Source: Symsagittifera roscoffensis (taxonomy: Eukaryota > Xenacoelomorpha > Acoela > Convolutidae). From it: a stretch of DNA of 64,000 bases. Every line of letters begins with the position of its first letter. The stretch's first letter is position 1. The stretch spans positions 32,754,189-32,818,188 of the forward strand of contig NC_087068.1 of NCBI RefSeq assembly GCF_963678635.1. Reading direction: 5' to 3'. A program made the translations under genes and the position numbers. The notes beneath the pieces were generated by a model. That model was given only the letters and a program-made list of their open reading frames with translations, was not told where the DNA came from and did not search any database. Below are positions 9,676 to 20,334 of this stretch, piece by piece.

Positions 9676-10277
9676 TAAATAGGGTACAATTGAGTCAAAA
9701 CAAGAGACAGAATAGGTTATAAAATGGATTGTAGAGAAAAGGATTTAAAAAACAAATAACAAAAAAGAAATGAAAGCGATTACAACCTGGTTTTTTACGG
9801 GTGGAGGTTCCGGCGGGGAAATCCGGGTAGAGGGGGAGTATCGCAGCTTGACGAGCTTGTCTCTACAATCCAGTACCGAGCCTTCTTCTTACAAGCGTAC
9901 CATTATGAGCGTATCATATCACGTGAAACTATTTAATAAGTTTATCACAACATTTAGACTAAGTTGTGAAAGATCAACTTGTGAAAAATCAAAAACAGAC
10001 AAAAAACAAACTAGAACATCGTTTTCATAGATTTAAAAGCCCAGAAACATCCAATGACCCGTTTGAGTTTAAGCTAGAGGCCCAACTGTCAATATTGTAC
10101 CTAACCTGTTGGCAGAACTTTTTTAGCAGGCCATTCAAATAACGAAACTTTTGTACCCTAAACAGAAAGCAAGAATTTTTTTTTACAAAATGTGACATAA
10201 CTCGAATGCTTTTCTGACTCGAGTCTTTTTTTTTCAATTTTCCTTTTTTAAATCAAATAACACAGAGTATTATTGTT
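9676..10277. other. Non-coding part of the 2.26-kb unit
   Basis: Contains a GC-richer plus-strand stretch (about 9,770-9,905) that opens 86 codons (MKAITTWFFTGGG...) without recognisable domain, then AT-rich sequence ending in a pyrimidine tract and ACACAG (about 10,230-10,266). That tract could serve as a 3' splice site for the small ORF that follows. Confidence 0.35.
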
Positions 10278-10382
10278 ATGAAAATTCAGCAGCTTGGACT
10301 GCAGGGATATCTTCTATTGTTTTTGGGGATTTTGTCGACTGCTGCTGCATATGCATATGTAAATCCAGAAACATGGATATAA
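10278..10382 (+). CDS. 34-codon signal-peptide-like ORF (copy 1)
   Basis: ATG at 10,278 opens 34 codons ending TAA at 10,380-10,382. The product begins MKIQQLGLQG, followed by the hydrophobic core YLLLFLGILS and then TAAAYAYVNP. This has the charge, hydrophobic core and small-residue cleavage region of a secretory signal peptide. A polypyrimidine tract ending ACACAG lies about 12 bases upstream, and GTAAAT follows the AYAY codons, so it could be an exon whose reading continues after splicing. It recurs at 17,572 and 19,837 with the frame kept open. No downstream secreted domain is recognised. It could also be chance. Confidence 0.35.
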   Translation: MKIQQLGLQGYLLLFLGILSTAAAYAYVNPETWI

Positions 10383-10604
10383 ACAATTCCAATTTTGCAA
10401 AAGATTTTAAGTAAATTTTAAATGTTTTCGCAACTATGAGTATCGTCAGAGTTTTTACAATAAACTAATCTCAATGACGACAAAACCTCAATTTACAAAA
10501 GTTATTTAGAATATATCGAAAAAAAGTTGGTTTTAAAACTATCCCCAAGCCTCTTCATATCCCTCTGTCATGAAATTTGTTGACAAAATGCTACCACGCT
10601 CGCA

Positions 10605-10775
10605 TTCAAAGCACAATTGCTTAATGAGTTTTTTGGATCAGTCTTTGGTCCGAAAGTTATCACTGATATTACGTTTCCTTCCCTTGAAATCTTTCACCTG
10701 GAAGATGTTATGATTACTGTGACATTAGACCAGAATGGCGCCAAAGTGCATGTCAACTTCGAAATTTTAATTTGA
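10605..10775 (+). pseudogene. LINE ORF2 linker fragment, plus strand (copy 1)
   Basis: An open frame reading FKAQLLNEFFGSVFGPK, then FPSLEIFHLEDVMITV, then LDQNGAKVHVN, and ending TGA. It matches the segment between endonuclease and RT of CR1/Jockey-type LINEs (LLNxFFxSVF ... F ... V). It is on the opposite strand from the LINE at 2.6-5.7 kb and ends abruptly, so it is a truncated second element. Copies are at 17,901-18,071 and 20,164-20,334. Confidence 0.5.
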
Positions 10776-10814
10776 CCGTAAGATGGGAAATTGGTAGTTT
10801 AACCAGATTAATGT

Positions 10815-11275
10815 ATTAACAATTTTTGGTCACAGGGACTCGGGATAAGCAGGCTCATGACTTCCCACCTAACCCTCCGACCCCGGAAACTTTTGGTCTT
10901 ACCTGAGCTAAAAAAGCTAAAATTTACCAGGTGGAGGATACGCATCTTCCTCCTAATACAATACAGGACATTAGGGCCTCTAACTCGGGCATACGCCCGG
11001 AGTGGAGGGTTCGTCACTGAAACGTTTGCTGATCATGATGGTCTATTGTTTTTAACAGGCCCACCCAGGAGCGCCGTAAAAACGTATATGTAACACTCGC
11101 CCAGATTTTACACAATGACGGAGCGTAGAAAAAGTACCTAATGACGACTCGCTGTTTTCAGTTACCTTAATTCTACTTGTTTTTAACCGTCTTGACCCTG
11201 CCAGTTATTTTTGTGGTCTGTTAATGGCTTAGTAATAGGTTACCATTTTTAGGCCATCAGCCTAACGAGTTTTGA
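10815..11275 (+). repeat. Shared block at the end of the 2.26-kb unit (copy 1)
   Basis: Starts near TTTTTGGTCACAGGG and includes GGGCATACGCCCGGAGTGG and CCCACCCAGGAGCGCCG. It is homologous to 1,415-1,870 and repeated at about 18,111-18,571 and 20,374-20,832. No coding potential is supported. In the last copy it runs on into 20,836-21,110, showing that 11,280 is a recombination junction, not the true end of the repeat. Confidence 0.55.
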
Positions 11276-11280
11276 TCGCT

Positions 11281-12167
11281 ACATGAGACATGGATGTAAG
11301 CTTTGCAAAAAACACACCATATGCCTCCTTTTGGGAGGTGGCGTTTGCAAATATGGCAGTTCGTTTGATCGGCCATAATTTAGCAACGAGGAGGGTAATT
11401 TTATTGTGAATATATACAAATTAGCTGAGAGAGCATTAAACTGAAATTTTTTTACTATAAAAAGAAAAGTAAATACCATCTTTACAAAACATATTTGCAC
11501 TAAAATTAACGTAGGGGGAAATAGTTCTGATTCTTGAGTGGTAAAATGTATTAATAAGGTGAAACAAAGAGTTATTTAGATCACCAATTTTTCAGTTTAT
11601 GAAGTGATGAATTGCAGTGAGGATGGTTTTGGGGATATTTAGTGTTTGGGATAAACTTATGAATTATCAAATTTATTAAAAAACTCCAATCATTAGCAAA
11701 GTTTTAAACCGTTGATGAGTTATCATTAAATCCGGCTACTATAAGAACACAGTTCAGTTTCTGCGAGGGGTAGCGCGAAACAGTAGCGGCAAGCTCGACT
11801 AGCTTTGCATCTCTGTACGAGTGAACCGTGGCTTCGACATCTTTGGGGCTGCAGTACTTGGTCCTTGAGGTTCCTATTACCAGTTTCCTTCTCCACTTGA
11901 GTAGCCACTTCGGCCTGTACTTCGGCAGCGACATTCACTAAATAGGGTACAATTGAGTCAAAACAAGAGACAGAATAGGTTATAAAATGGATTGTAGAGA
12001 AAAGGATTTAAAAAACAAATAACAAAAAAGAAATGAAAGCGATTACAACCTGGTTTTTTACGGGTGGAGGTTCCGGCGGGGAAATCCGGGTAGAGGGGGA
12101 GTATCGCAGCTTGACGAGCTTGTCTCTACAATCCAGTACCGAGCCTTCTTCTTACAAGCGTACCAAG
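11281..12167. repeat. 2.26-kb tandem unit, truncated copy 2
   Basis: Repeats 9,018-9,904 (offset 2,263), then breaks in ACAAGCGTACC and switches to the sequence found at 4,875. It holds the PHD 5' half (ORF 11,500-11,279 is the opposite-frame shadow) and the SGNH-like fragment at 11,704-11,934. The junction has only a few shared bases (GCGT/GTAG). Confidence 0.85.
11704..11934 (-). pseudogene. Second SGNH-like fragment (copy 2)
   Basis: Copy of 9,441-9,671, with the same GTSRTKYCSPKDV and VLIVAGFNDN segments and Glu in LVELAAT. Confidence 0.45.
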
Positions 12168-12437
12168 CGTAGACTTTGTTGCAATAAGGACCCCACCGTG
12201 GGCTGTTTTTTCATTTTGTTTGGTGTTTCTGTCAGAACGAAAGATATTGAAGCCAGGGAGGAATAGTTCGGATTCGCTGAAGTTAATTGTGAGCCATGTT
12301 TTGCCTAAACAGATGATGTCAAAGTTGTTAGTGAAGACAAAGTTTGATAGAGATGTGCGGCTACTTGAGTTCACTAAGCTTCGGGTATTGAAAGTAAGAA
12401 TCAAATAATCGGTAAATTGGTCAGTTTTGCAAATCAA
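12168..12437 (-). pseudogene. LINE endonuclease N-terminal fragment (copy 2)
   Basis: Copy of the 5,144-4,875 segment with LTFNTRSLVN, DIICLGKTWLT and GGVLIATK. It is cut off at the duplication junction, after which the frame runs into unrelated codons. The catalytic C-terminal half is absent. Confidence 0.8.
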
Positions 12438-12443
12438 AGAAAG

Positions 12444-12983
12444 TCAACATTCACTCAAATCTACTACTGCTCCATCTAGGAAGAGTTCTAAATCACGAAC
12501 TTTTAATCGGCTAGGATCTGTGTTTTCTTCGATCAGACTTCTTCTTTTTTTCAAGGTTTTGGGTTCTTGTTCTTGCTCGGTCTTATTTAACGATTTGCCG
12601 ATGTACACTTTGAATTTTTCGTATGCGGTACCATCGTATTGCTTCAGTCTGAAGGCACTCGCAAGTACCTTGTATGTAGTCATTTTGTTGCGAAAGTTGA
12701 CTAAAAATGTTCTTGGTCTTATCGACTCAGGTCTGAATTTTCTCACACGTGTTGCTGATGTTATTGCTTCTTTTTGTATTTCGAGATGTTCCATGATTGA
12801 AATCATGGCTTTTTCTTTGTGTTGTATTATGTCTAGCTGTCTGGGCTTCTTTTCAGAGCTGACAGATTTGAACTCCGGTATACCGGAGATCATCACCTCA
12901 CATGTTTTATCATCTTCGGAGTTTTTCTGTTTCAACAGTGCTGAGATGTAGCTACCCTTGGAGGTTTCCCTCTGAATAGACAA
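12444..12983 (-). CDS. LINE ORF1-type protein, RRM-like (copy 2)
   Basis: 179 codons, translation identical to the copy at 5,151-5,690. It has lost its downstream ORF2 because the duplication junction lies inside the endonuclease. Confidence 0.6.
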   Translation of the reverse strand: MSIQRETSKGSYISALLKQKNSEDDKTCEVMISGIPEFKSVSSEKKPRQLDIIQHKEKAMISIMEHLEIQKEAITSATRVRKFRPESIRPRTFLVNFRNKMTTYKVLASAFRLKQYDGTAYEKFKVYIGKSLNKTEQEQEPKTLKKRRSLIEENTDPSRLKVRDLELFLDGAVVDLSEC

Positions 12984-13535
12984 ACAATGTTATCTTTTTT
13001 CGTTTTGCTTAGGAACTTGTTTAGATCATCGTCGTGAGCAGACAGGATTTGATCAAGTGAGGGATAGTACTTCGCATCTACCGAACCAAGGCGCGTCCTG
13101 GTCTCACCCATTATATCGATATGGGTCTACTAGAAAATGATTGCTTGCTGTAAGACTTGCTTGCAATGAATCCCGAGAGGGAGACCTATTTGCCAAGCCT
13201 TACAAACAGCGGAGAGGAAAAAAGGAAGGGAGGGGTTTGACTTCAACGGTGAATCCAGAAAAGGAGACCTATCTGTTAGAGTCTAAACGAGGGCTCTAAC
13301 CTTATCCCGTGTATGATCCCCACAGACAACCGGTCGCTCGATTGCACTCGTAAGTGTTGGGTCGTCGCTCGCTGACACTTACAGAATAGTCTTCGTATAA
13401 GACCCGTTTCTTCAAAATACTTCTTAGTCCACTCAAAGCTGACTCGTTGAGGTGGACGTGATCTCGCTCGGTGACGTGGTTCTCACAGTAAATCTGTTCA
13501 GATAGGCCTCGGAAAACCCAACGAGCGCCAACTGC
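12984..13535. other. Non-coding segment, copy 2
   Basis: Near-identical to 5,691-6,242 and holds no gene that I can see. Confidence 0.4.
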
Positions 13536-13952
13536 TTATTTTTCTATCTTTCGATTTATTGAGAAGTGTCGGATGAGGTCGTGGTCCTGAATCGATTGGC
13601 GTTCGGCTTCAGGGGGATATCGAGCGGGAATGCCAAGTACAAAGACACGTTCGCAGACGTGGAGCAGATGGTTTACTAGGCTGACTATACGATCAGTTAC
13701 TTCCTCTACGCTTGCCGTAGATGGTAGGTAGCCGTTGTACAGATCGTTTCCGACCGCGAATATTACAATTTTGTCGTAATGATCTTTTGCTGGCACAAAC
13801 CTGTACAGATCGTGAACTTGAGCTCCAGGTAACGAGAGGATGTTGATGCTGCTAAATTCTAAACGTCTGGCTTGTGAGTCTGCAATCAATATGCTTCGAA
13901 TAGGGCTATCCTTGAAGATATGGAATCGCATTAATACTATAGGGACCACCAC
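13536..13952 (-). CDS. SGNH/GDSL-hydrolase-like ORF (copy 2)
   Basis: Second copy of 6,243-6,659, still open for 138 codons, with ILIADSQARRLEF and VIFAVGNDLYNG conserved. The one residue change is Q to H in AKDHYDK. Confidence 0.6.
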   Translation of the reverse strand: MVVPIVLMRFHIFKDSPIRSILIADSQARRLEFSSINILSLPGAQVHDLYRFVPAKDHYDKIVIFAVGNDLYNGYLPSTASVEEVTDRIVSLVNHLLHVCERVFVLGIPARYPPEAERQSIQDHDLIRHFSINRKIEK

Positions 13953-14692
13953 GGCTGTCCCGTATCAATCAGTTATCTATTGAAAGTCAAAGACTTAAAA
14001 AACAGGGTATAACGTTTAACTTAAACTAGCAAGCACATCCTCATTAATCGGCTCGCAGAAAGAAAAGAATCTTTAAATTAATTCGAACTTACCTCAGAAT
14101 GAGCCGGGATTGATAGGTCCTACAATTTTTTTTTTAAAAAGGTTAATTAAAATGGGCCCTTCCGTCACGCGACGGTACGTGCACAGGTTGGATAGCGCCG
14201 TACCAACGCTTTATAAATACATCGGCAAAGTTTATCACGATAAAATTCATATAAGTCGTGATTTTTTTTTAAGTTTTTTTTTCCAGGAAATTTCTACTAC
14301 CTAGATGGCGAGCGTAGTGTAAAGGTACGAACCTTGTTGTCTTTCCATTCTAACTCCCATATAAAAGTGCTCATTTGGTGGCACTTTGCTATAATCACGC
14401 TCTGTAGTAATGGAAATTTCCATCCAATTTCTTAAATGCTTCTGGAGTTGTTCTGGTTAGCAGGCTTAATTTTTTTGAACTCCCTTTGTGTAGCAGGATT
14501 ACCCATTTTGTGGTGTTATTTTAGCTATTTTGAAAAGCTTTTCAGTTAGGGTAGCTGTCTTTTCATTTTCGCTTTACATGTATTTATAGCATGCTGATGG
14601 TGTTCCTATAACCGATAAGGACTCTAAAACCGTCTACCATTGTAATTATTGAGCCTTCGAACACTTTTATGGCGCTGTCATTACGGTTTTCT
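13953..14692. other. Non-coding segment with hairpins and poly-T, copy 2
   Basis: Copy of 6,660-7,400 including the ATCACGA/TCGTGAT stem and the T-run. The 64-codon plus-strand frame here (14,110-14,304) is opened by an indel in the T-run and has no support. Confidence 0.4.
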
Positions 14693-15493
14693 TTTTCTAT
14701 GAGTTGACACTTGGAAGGCTTCACATTGTATTGTAAAGCCTTTTCGTGCACATCCAGTTTGTCCAGTATTGCGCAGAGACTCTTGAGATCACGTGCAGCG
14801 CTTTCATCATCCTTGTATCATTTTTGTGTGACATTTAGTTTTTGCAGGAGCTCAATCAGTTGGAATATTCCAATTCCCTACATAGGCATTGCGAGTGGAT
14901 CAACTTGCGTTGTGCCTTCGGTAGAAGTCAAAACCGTGTTATTGACAAATAGATTTGAGGGATGTTTATTTGTGTCGGCCAGCGCATGATGTAGTGCCAG
15001 ACAAAGGATTTCTACATTTTTTAGAGCAAGTTCTGTATTGAGCGAGTTGAAGACATTTGCTGCATCAATAAGTAGTATGACGTCCGTTTCCGGTTTCTCA
15101 AACTAGTTCCTCAAGCTGTGGATAGCATATTCGATTCCACACTTCTGGCCTAAGGTCTGATTTTATACATTGGGTAATTGTTTTGCCAATTATTCTTCTC
15201 AGAATTTCGCCGATACCAATGGGCCGTACCCCTGAGTTTTTGTCCAGAGGTATCAGGCGACACGAGTTTTACGCCGTTAGGTTTTCATGGAGGAGAACTT
15301 TACTAGCTATTTTATATGATAGTTTAGCAATTGTTTTGTAAAGTTCAATGGATGTCTGGTTGAAGTGAGTCAATATCCTTCTCCATTCGCACGCATCTAG
15401 ACCTGAGGGACCGTGGCGTCCGTGAATTTTCAGGGTTGATTTTAGAACTGTCTTGGCGTTTATTTGTTCGAATATAGAGGGGTGGTATGGCAT
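14693..15493 (-). pseudogene. Divergent reverse transcriptase, degenerate (copy 2)
   Basis: Copy of 7,400-8,200 with the same [44 protein letters not shown] and TQVDPLAM segments and the same internal stops. It was therefore dead before duplication. Confidence 0.65.
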
Positions 15494-16052
15494 TGTGTCT
15501 TCACTTACTTCAGTTATATAGTTAGCCTTCGCTGTTTTGGCTTGAGGGTGTTTTTCTTTCAGGATATTAAGGACTGTTTTTCTTTCAATTACTTAGTTTA
15601 GGGGAAGTACTCCTTTTGTTTTCTTGTCTGAAAGGCAGCCAATGGCGGCAGAAATTTTGCCTGTACTCATTAGTTTATCAAATTGCTTAATTTCCTCGTT
15701 TATTTCGGACTTCTTCTGTTTTGGATGTCTAATTTGGAGAGCTTCTGCCTAAGTGAAAAAGTCTTCTAAAAGGCCTTGCTTCCATAGAAATATTATGAAG
15801 TGTTTTAGAGCGTTTTATTATTAAGTGTTTTATTATTAAGTGTTTTAAGTGTACGCGGCTTAGTGTTTTAGAGTTTGATCCGTTTCTTTCTAATTTAGTT
15901 TTGGGGAGCAGCAGATGTGGGAGACTTTTTGCTGCTTTCAATGCGACGTTAGAATTTGGTGTTTCTTCTGCTAATGATAACAGCTGCTGGTTCAGTAGTT
16001 CTATAAATTGAAAACCGGGCTTGTTCTTGCTTAGATTTATGAAGCGCGGTTT
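15494..16052 (-). pseudogene. Eroded N-terminal part of the divergent RT element (copy 2)
   Basis: Copy of 8,201-8,759. It is basic and broken, with the HLIIKHLIIK internal repeat retained at 15,729-15,941. Confidence 0.35.
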
Positions 16053-16406
16053 TTAGTTAACGATATTTTTGTAAATGTCATTTATTTTCCCTTCAAATTC
16101 TTGATCGATAAGTTTCCAGGGGTCGAAGGATGATTGCTGGGGGCGTTGGATAAGATTGTGTTGCGATAAGAAGTGTTGCCGGTGATGTTTCTTTTTGAGT
16201 TGTGATGGGGGCTGTGATTGTTGGTCTGTTGGTGGAGTTGGGCTCTTTTGCAAAGTTCTCGGGGGTGCAGTGTATGCAGGGGAATAAAATTTGCTGCTCT
16301 GTAGCCCGCTACATGAGACATGGATGTAAGCTTTGCAAAAAACACACCATATGCCTCCTTTTGGGAGGTGGCGTTTGCAAACATGGCAGTTCGTTTGATC
16401 GGCCAT
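16053..16406 (-). CDS. PHD-finger-like element protein (copy 2, all ligands present)
   Basis: 117 codons from ATG at 16,406. All expected zinc ligands are present: CHVC, CVFC and HVSC, in the order Cys-x2-Cys, Cys-x2-Cys, His-x2-Cys. It differs from copy 1 at the last Cys. The Pro/Gln-rich middle and the FDPWKLIDQEFEGKIND tail are unchanged. Retroelement ORF1 is the likeliest identity. A host chromatin protein is unlikely because the ORF is embedded in repeats and lies next to an RT remnant on the same strand. Confidence 0.58.
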   Translation of the reverse strand: MADQTNCHVCKRHLPKGGIWCVFCKAYIHVSCSGLQSSKFYSPAYTAPPRTLQKSPTPPTDQQSQPPSQLKKKHHRQHFLSQHNLIQRPQQSSFDPWKLIDQEFEGKINDIYKNIVN

Positions 16407-16733
16407 AATTTAGCAACGAGGAGGGTAATTTTATTGTGAATATATACAAATTAGCTGAGAGAGCATTAAACTGAAATTTTTTTACTATAAAAAGAAAAGT
16501 AAATACCATCTTTACAAAACATATTTGCACTAAAATTAACGTAGGGGGAAATAGTTCTGATTCTTGAGTGGTAAAATGTATTAATAAGGTGAAACAAAGA
16601 GTTATTTAGATCACCAATTTTTCAGTTTATGAAGTGATGAATTGCAGTGAGGATGGTTTTGGGGATATTTAGTGTTTGGGATAAACTTATGAATTATCAA
16701 ATTTATTAAAAAACTCCAATCATTAGCAAAGTT

Positions 16734-16964
16734 TTAAACCGTTGATGAGTTATCATTAAATCCGGCTACTATAAGAACACAGTTCAGTTTCTGCGAGGGG
16801 TAGCGCGAAACAGTAGCGGCAAGCTCGACTAGCTTTGCATCTCTGTACGAGTGAACCGTGGCTTCGACATCTTTGGGGCTGCAGTACTTGGTCCTTGAGG
16901 TTCCTATTACCAGTTTCCTTCTCCACTTGAGTAGCCACTTCGGCCTGTACTTCGGCAGCGACAT
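16734..16964 (-). pseudogene. Second SGNH-like fragment (copy 3)
   Basis: Copy of 9,441-9,671, with the GTSRTKYCSPKDV and VLIVAGFNDN segments unchanged. Confidence 0.45.
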
Positions 16965-17571
16965 TCACTAAATAGGGTACAATTGAGTCAAAACAAGAGA
17001 CAGAATAGGTTATAAAATGGATTGTAGAGAAAAGGATTTAAAAAACAAATAACAAAAAAGAAATGAAAGCGATTACAACCTGGTTTTTTACGGGTGGAGG
17101 TTCCGGCGGGGAAATCCGGGTAGAGGGGGAGTATCGCAGCTTGACGAGCTTGTCTCTACAATCCAGTACCGAGCCTTCTTCTTACAAGCGTACCATTATG
17201 AGCGTATCATATCACATGAAACTATTTAATAAGTTTATCACAACATTTAGACTAAGTTGTGAAAGATCAACTTGTGAAAAATCAAAAACAGACAAAAAAC
17301 AAACTAGAACATCGTTTTCATAGATTTAAAAGCCCAGAAACATCCAATGACCCGTTTGAGTTTAAGCTAGAGGCCCAACTGTCAATATTGTACCTAACCT
17401 GTTGGCAGAACTTTTTTAGCAGGCCATTCAAATAACGAAACTTTTGTACCCTAAACAGAAAGCAAGAATTTTTTTTTACAAAATGTGACATAACTCGAAT
17501 GCTTTTCTGACTCGAGTCTTTTTTTTTTCAATTTTCCTTTTTTAAATCAAATAACACAGAGTATTATTGTT

Positions 17572-17676
17572 ATGAAAATTCAGCAGCTTGGACTGCAGGG
17601 ATATCTTCTATTGTTTTTGGGGATTTTGTCGACTACTGCTGCATATGCATATGTAAATCCAGAAACATGGATATAA
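17572..17676 (+). CDS. 34-codon signal-peptide-like ORF (copy 2)
   Basis: Copy of 10,278-10,382. A single base change gives ACT (Thr) for GCT in the small-residue region, and the reading frame stays open. Confidence 0.35.
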   Translation: MKIQQLGLQGYLLLFLGILSTTAAYAYVNPETWI

Positions 17677-17900
17677 ACAATTCCAATTTTGCAAAAGATT
17701 TTAAGTAAATTTTAAATGTGTTTTCGCAACTATGAGTATCGTCAGAGTTTTTACAATAAACTAATCTCAATGACGACAAAACCTCAATTTACAAAAGTTA
17801 TTTAGAATATATCGAAAAAAAGTTGGTTTTAAAACTATCCCCAAGCCTCTTCATATCCCTCTGTCATGAAATTTGTTGACAAAATGCTACCACGCTCGCA

Positions 17901-18071
17901 TTCAAAGCACAATTGCTTAATGAGTTTTTTGGATCAGTCTTTGGTCCGAAAGTTATCACTGATATTACGTTTCCTTCCCTTGAAATCTTTCACCTGGAAG
18001 ATGTTATGATTACTGTGACATTAGACCAGAATGGCGCCAAAGTGCATGTCAACTTCGAAATTTTAATTTGA
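17901..18071 (+). pseudogene. LINE ORF2 linker fragment, plus strand (copy 2)
   Basis: Copy of 10,605-10,775 with the same FKAQLLNEFFGSVFGPK segment and terminal TGA. Confidence 0.5.
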
Positions 18072-18999
18072 CCGTAAGATGGGAAATTGGTAGTTTAACC
18101 AGATTAATGTATTAACAATTTTTGGTCACAGGGACTCGGGATAAGCAGGCTCATGACTTCCCACCTAACCCTCCGACCCCGGAAACTTTTGGTCTTACCT
18201 GAGCTAAAAAAGCTAAAATTTACCAGGTGGAGGATACGCATCTTCCTCCTAATACAATACAGGACATTAGGGCCTCTAACTCGGGCATACGCCCGGAGTG
18301 GAGGGTTCGTCACTGAAACGTTTGCTGATCATGATGGTCTATTGTTTTTAACAGGCCCACCCAGGAGCGCCGTAAAAACGTATATGTAACACTCGCCCAG
18401 ATTTTACACAATGACGGAGCGTAGAAAAAGTACCTAATGACGACTCGCTGTTTTCAGTTACCTTAATTCTACTTGTTTTTAACCGTCTTGACCCTGCCAG
18501 TTATTTTTGTGGTCTGTTAATGGCTTAGTAATAGGTTACCATTTTTAGGCCATCAGCCTAACGAGTTTTGATCGCTACATGAGACATGGATGTAAGCTTT
18601 GCAAAAAACACACCATATGCCTCCTTTTGGGAGGTGGCGTTTGCAAATATGGCAGTTCGTTTGATCGGCCATAATTTAGCAACGAGGAGGGTAATTTTAT
18701 TGTGAATATATACAAATTAGCTGAGAGAGCATTAAACTGAAATTTTTTTACTATAAAAAGAAAAGTAAATACCATCTTTACAAAACATATTTGCACTAAA
18801 ATTAACGTAGGGGGAAATAGTTCTGATTCTTGAGTGGTAAAATGTATTAATAAGGTGAAACAAAGAGTTATTTAGATCACCAATTTTTCAGTTTATGAAG
18901 TGATGAATTGCAGTGAGGATGGTTTTGGGGATATTTAGTGTTTGGGATAAACTTATGAATTATCAAATTTATTAAAAAACTCCAATCATTAGCAAAGTT

Positions 19000-19230
19000 T
19001 TAAACCGTTGATGAGTTATCATTAAATCCGGCTACTATAAGAACACAGTTCAGTTTCTGCGAGGGGTAGCGCGAAACAGTAGCGGCAAGCTCGACTAGCT
19101 TTGCATCTCTGTACGAGTGAACCGTGGCTTCGACATCTTTGGGGCTGCAGTACTTGGTCCTTGAGGTTCCTATTACCAGTTTCCTTCTCCACTTGAGTAG
19201 CCACTTCGGCCTGTACTTCGGCAGCGACAT
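19000..19230 (-). pseudogene. Second SGNH-like fragment (copy 4)
   Basis: Copy of 9,441-9,671, with identical key segments. Confidence 0.45.
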
Positions 19231-19836
19231 TCACTAAATAGGGTACAATTGAGTCAAAACAAGAGACAGAATAGGTTATAAAATGGATTGTAGAGAAAAG
19301 GATTTAAAAAACAAATAACAAAAAAGAAATGAAAGCGATTACAACCTGGTTTTTTACGGGTGGAGGTTCCGGCGGGGAAATCCGGGTAGAGGGGGAGTAT
19401 CGCAGCTTGACGAGCTTGTCTCTACAATCCAGTACCGAGCCTTCTTTTTACAAGCGTACCATTATGAGCGTATCATATCACATGAAACTATTTAATAAGT
19501 TTATCACAACATTTAGACTAAGTTGTGAAAGATCAACTTGTGAAAAATCAAAAAAAGACAAAAAACAAACTAGAACATCGTTTTCATAGATTTAAAAGCC
19601 CAGAAACATCCAATGACCCGTTTGAGTTTAAGCTAGCGGCCCAACTGTCAATATTGTACCTAACCTGTTGGCAGAACTTTTTTAGCAGGCCATTCAAATA
19701 ACGAAACTTTTGTACCCTAAACAGAAAGCAAGATTTTTTTTTGTACAAAATGTGACATAACTCGAATGCTTTTCTGACTCGAGTCTTTTTTTTCAATTTT
19801 CCTTTTTTAAATCAAAAAACACAGAGTATTATTGTT

Positions 19837-19941
19837 ATGAAAATTCAGCAGCTTGGACTGCAGGGATATCTTCTATTGTTTTCGGGGATTTTGTCGACTG
19901 CTGCTGCATATGCATATGTAAATCCAGAAACATGGATATAA
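19837..19941 (+). CDS. 34-codon signal-peptide-like ORF (copy 3)
   Basis: Third copy. TTTTCGGGG replaces TTTTTGGGG (a Leu-to-Ser change in the hydrophobic core) and the frame stays open. Confidence 0.3.
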   Translation: MKIQQLGLQGYLLLFSGILSTAAAYAYVNPETWI

Positions 19942-20163
19942 ACAATTCCAATTTTGCAAAAGATTTTAAGTAAATTTTAAATGTTTTCGCAACTATGAGT
20001 ATTGTCAGAGTTTTTACAATAAACTAATCTCAATGACGACAAAACCTCAATTTACAAAAGTTATTTAGAATATATCGAAAAAAAGTTGGTTTTAAAACTA
20101 TCCCCAAGCCTCTTCATATCCCTCTGTCATGAAATTTGTTGACAAAATGCTACCACGCTCGCA

Positions 20164-20334
20164 TTCAAAGCACAATTGCTTAATGAGTTTTTTGGATCAG
20201 TCTTTGGTCCGAAAGTTATCACTGATATTACGTTTCCTTCCCTTGAAATCTTTCACCTGGAAGATGTTATGATTACTGTGACATTAGACCAGAATGGCGC
20301 CAAAGTGCATGTCAACTTCGAAATTTTAATTTGA
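20164..20334 (+). pseudogene. LINE ORF2 linker fragment, plus strand (copy 3)
   Basis: Copy of 10,605-10,775, with the same frame and terminal TGA. Confidence 0.5.

Larger units (their letters stand above)
9018..11280. repeat. 2.26-kb tandem unit, copy 1
   Basis: The unit starts inside the PHD ORF (CGCTATATGAGAC) and ends at GATCGCT, after which CGCTACATGAGAC starts the next copy at 11,281. The spacing is 2,263 bases. It carries, in order, the 5' half of the PHD ORF, an SGNH-like ORF on the minus strand, a plus-strand signal-peptide-like small ORF, a plus-strand LINE-linker fragment, and the 10,815-11,275 block. Copies differ by only a few bases. Confidence 0.85.
16311..18576. repeat. 2.26-kb tandem unit, copy 3
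   Basis: Same unit as 9,018-11,280, beginning at ACATGAGACATGG and ending at GATCGCT. It is 2,266 bases long because of small T-run and TGTTTT indels. Confidence 0.85.
12168..19460. repeat. Second copy of the 7,293-bp tandem unit
   Basis: From AGACTTTGTTGC (4,878 and 12,171) onward the sequence repeats 4,875-12,167 with scattered single-base changes and a few one- to three-base indels, an offset of 7,293 up to about 17.3 kb. Copy 1 ends at 12,167 by jumping back to the start. Copy 2 instead continues past 19,460 into the rest of a 2.26-kb unit. This is the pattern of an unequal exchange between the LINE endonuclease region and the middle of a 2.26-kb unit. Confidence 0.9.
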
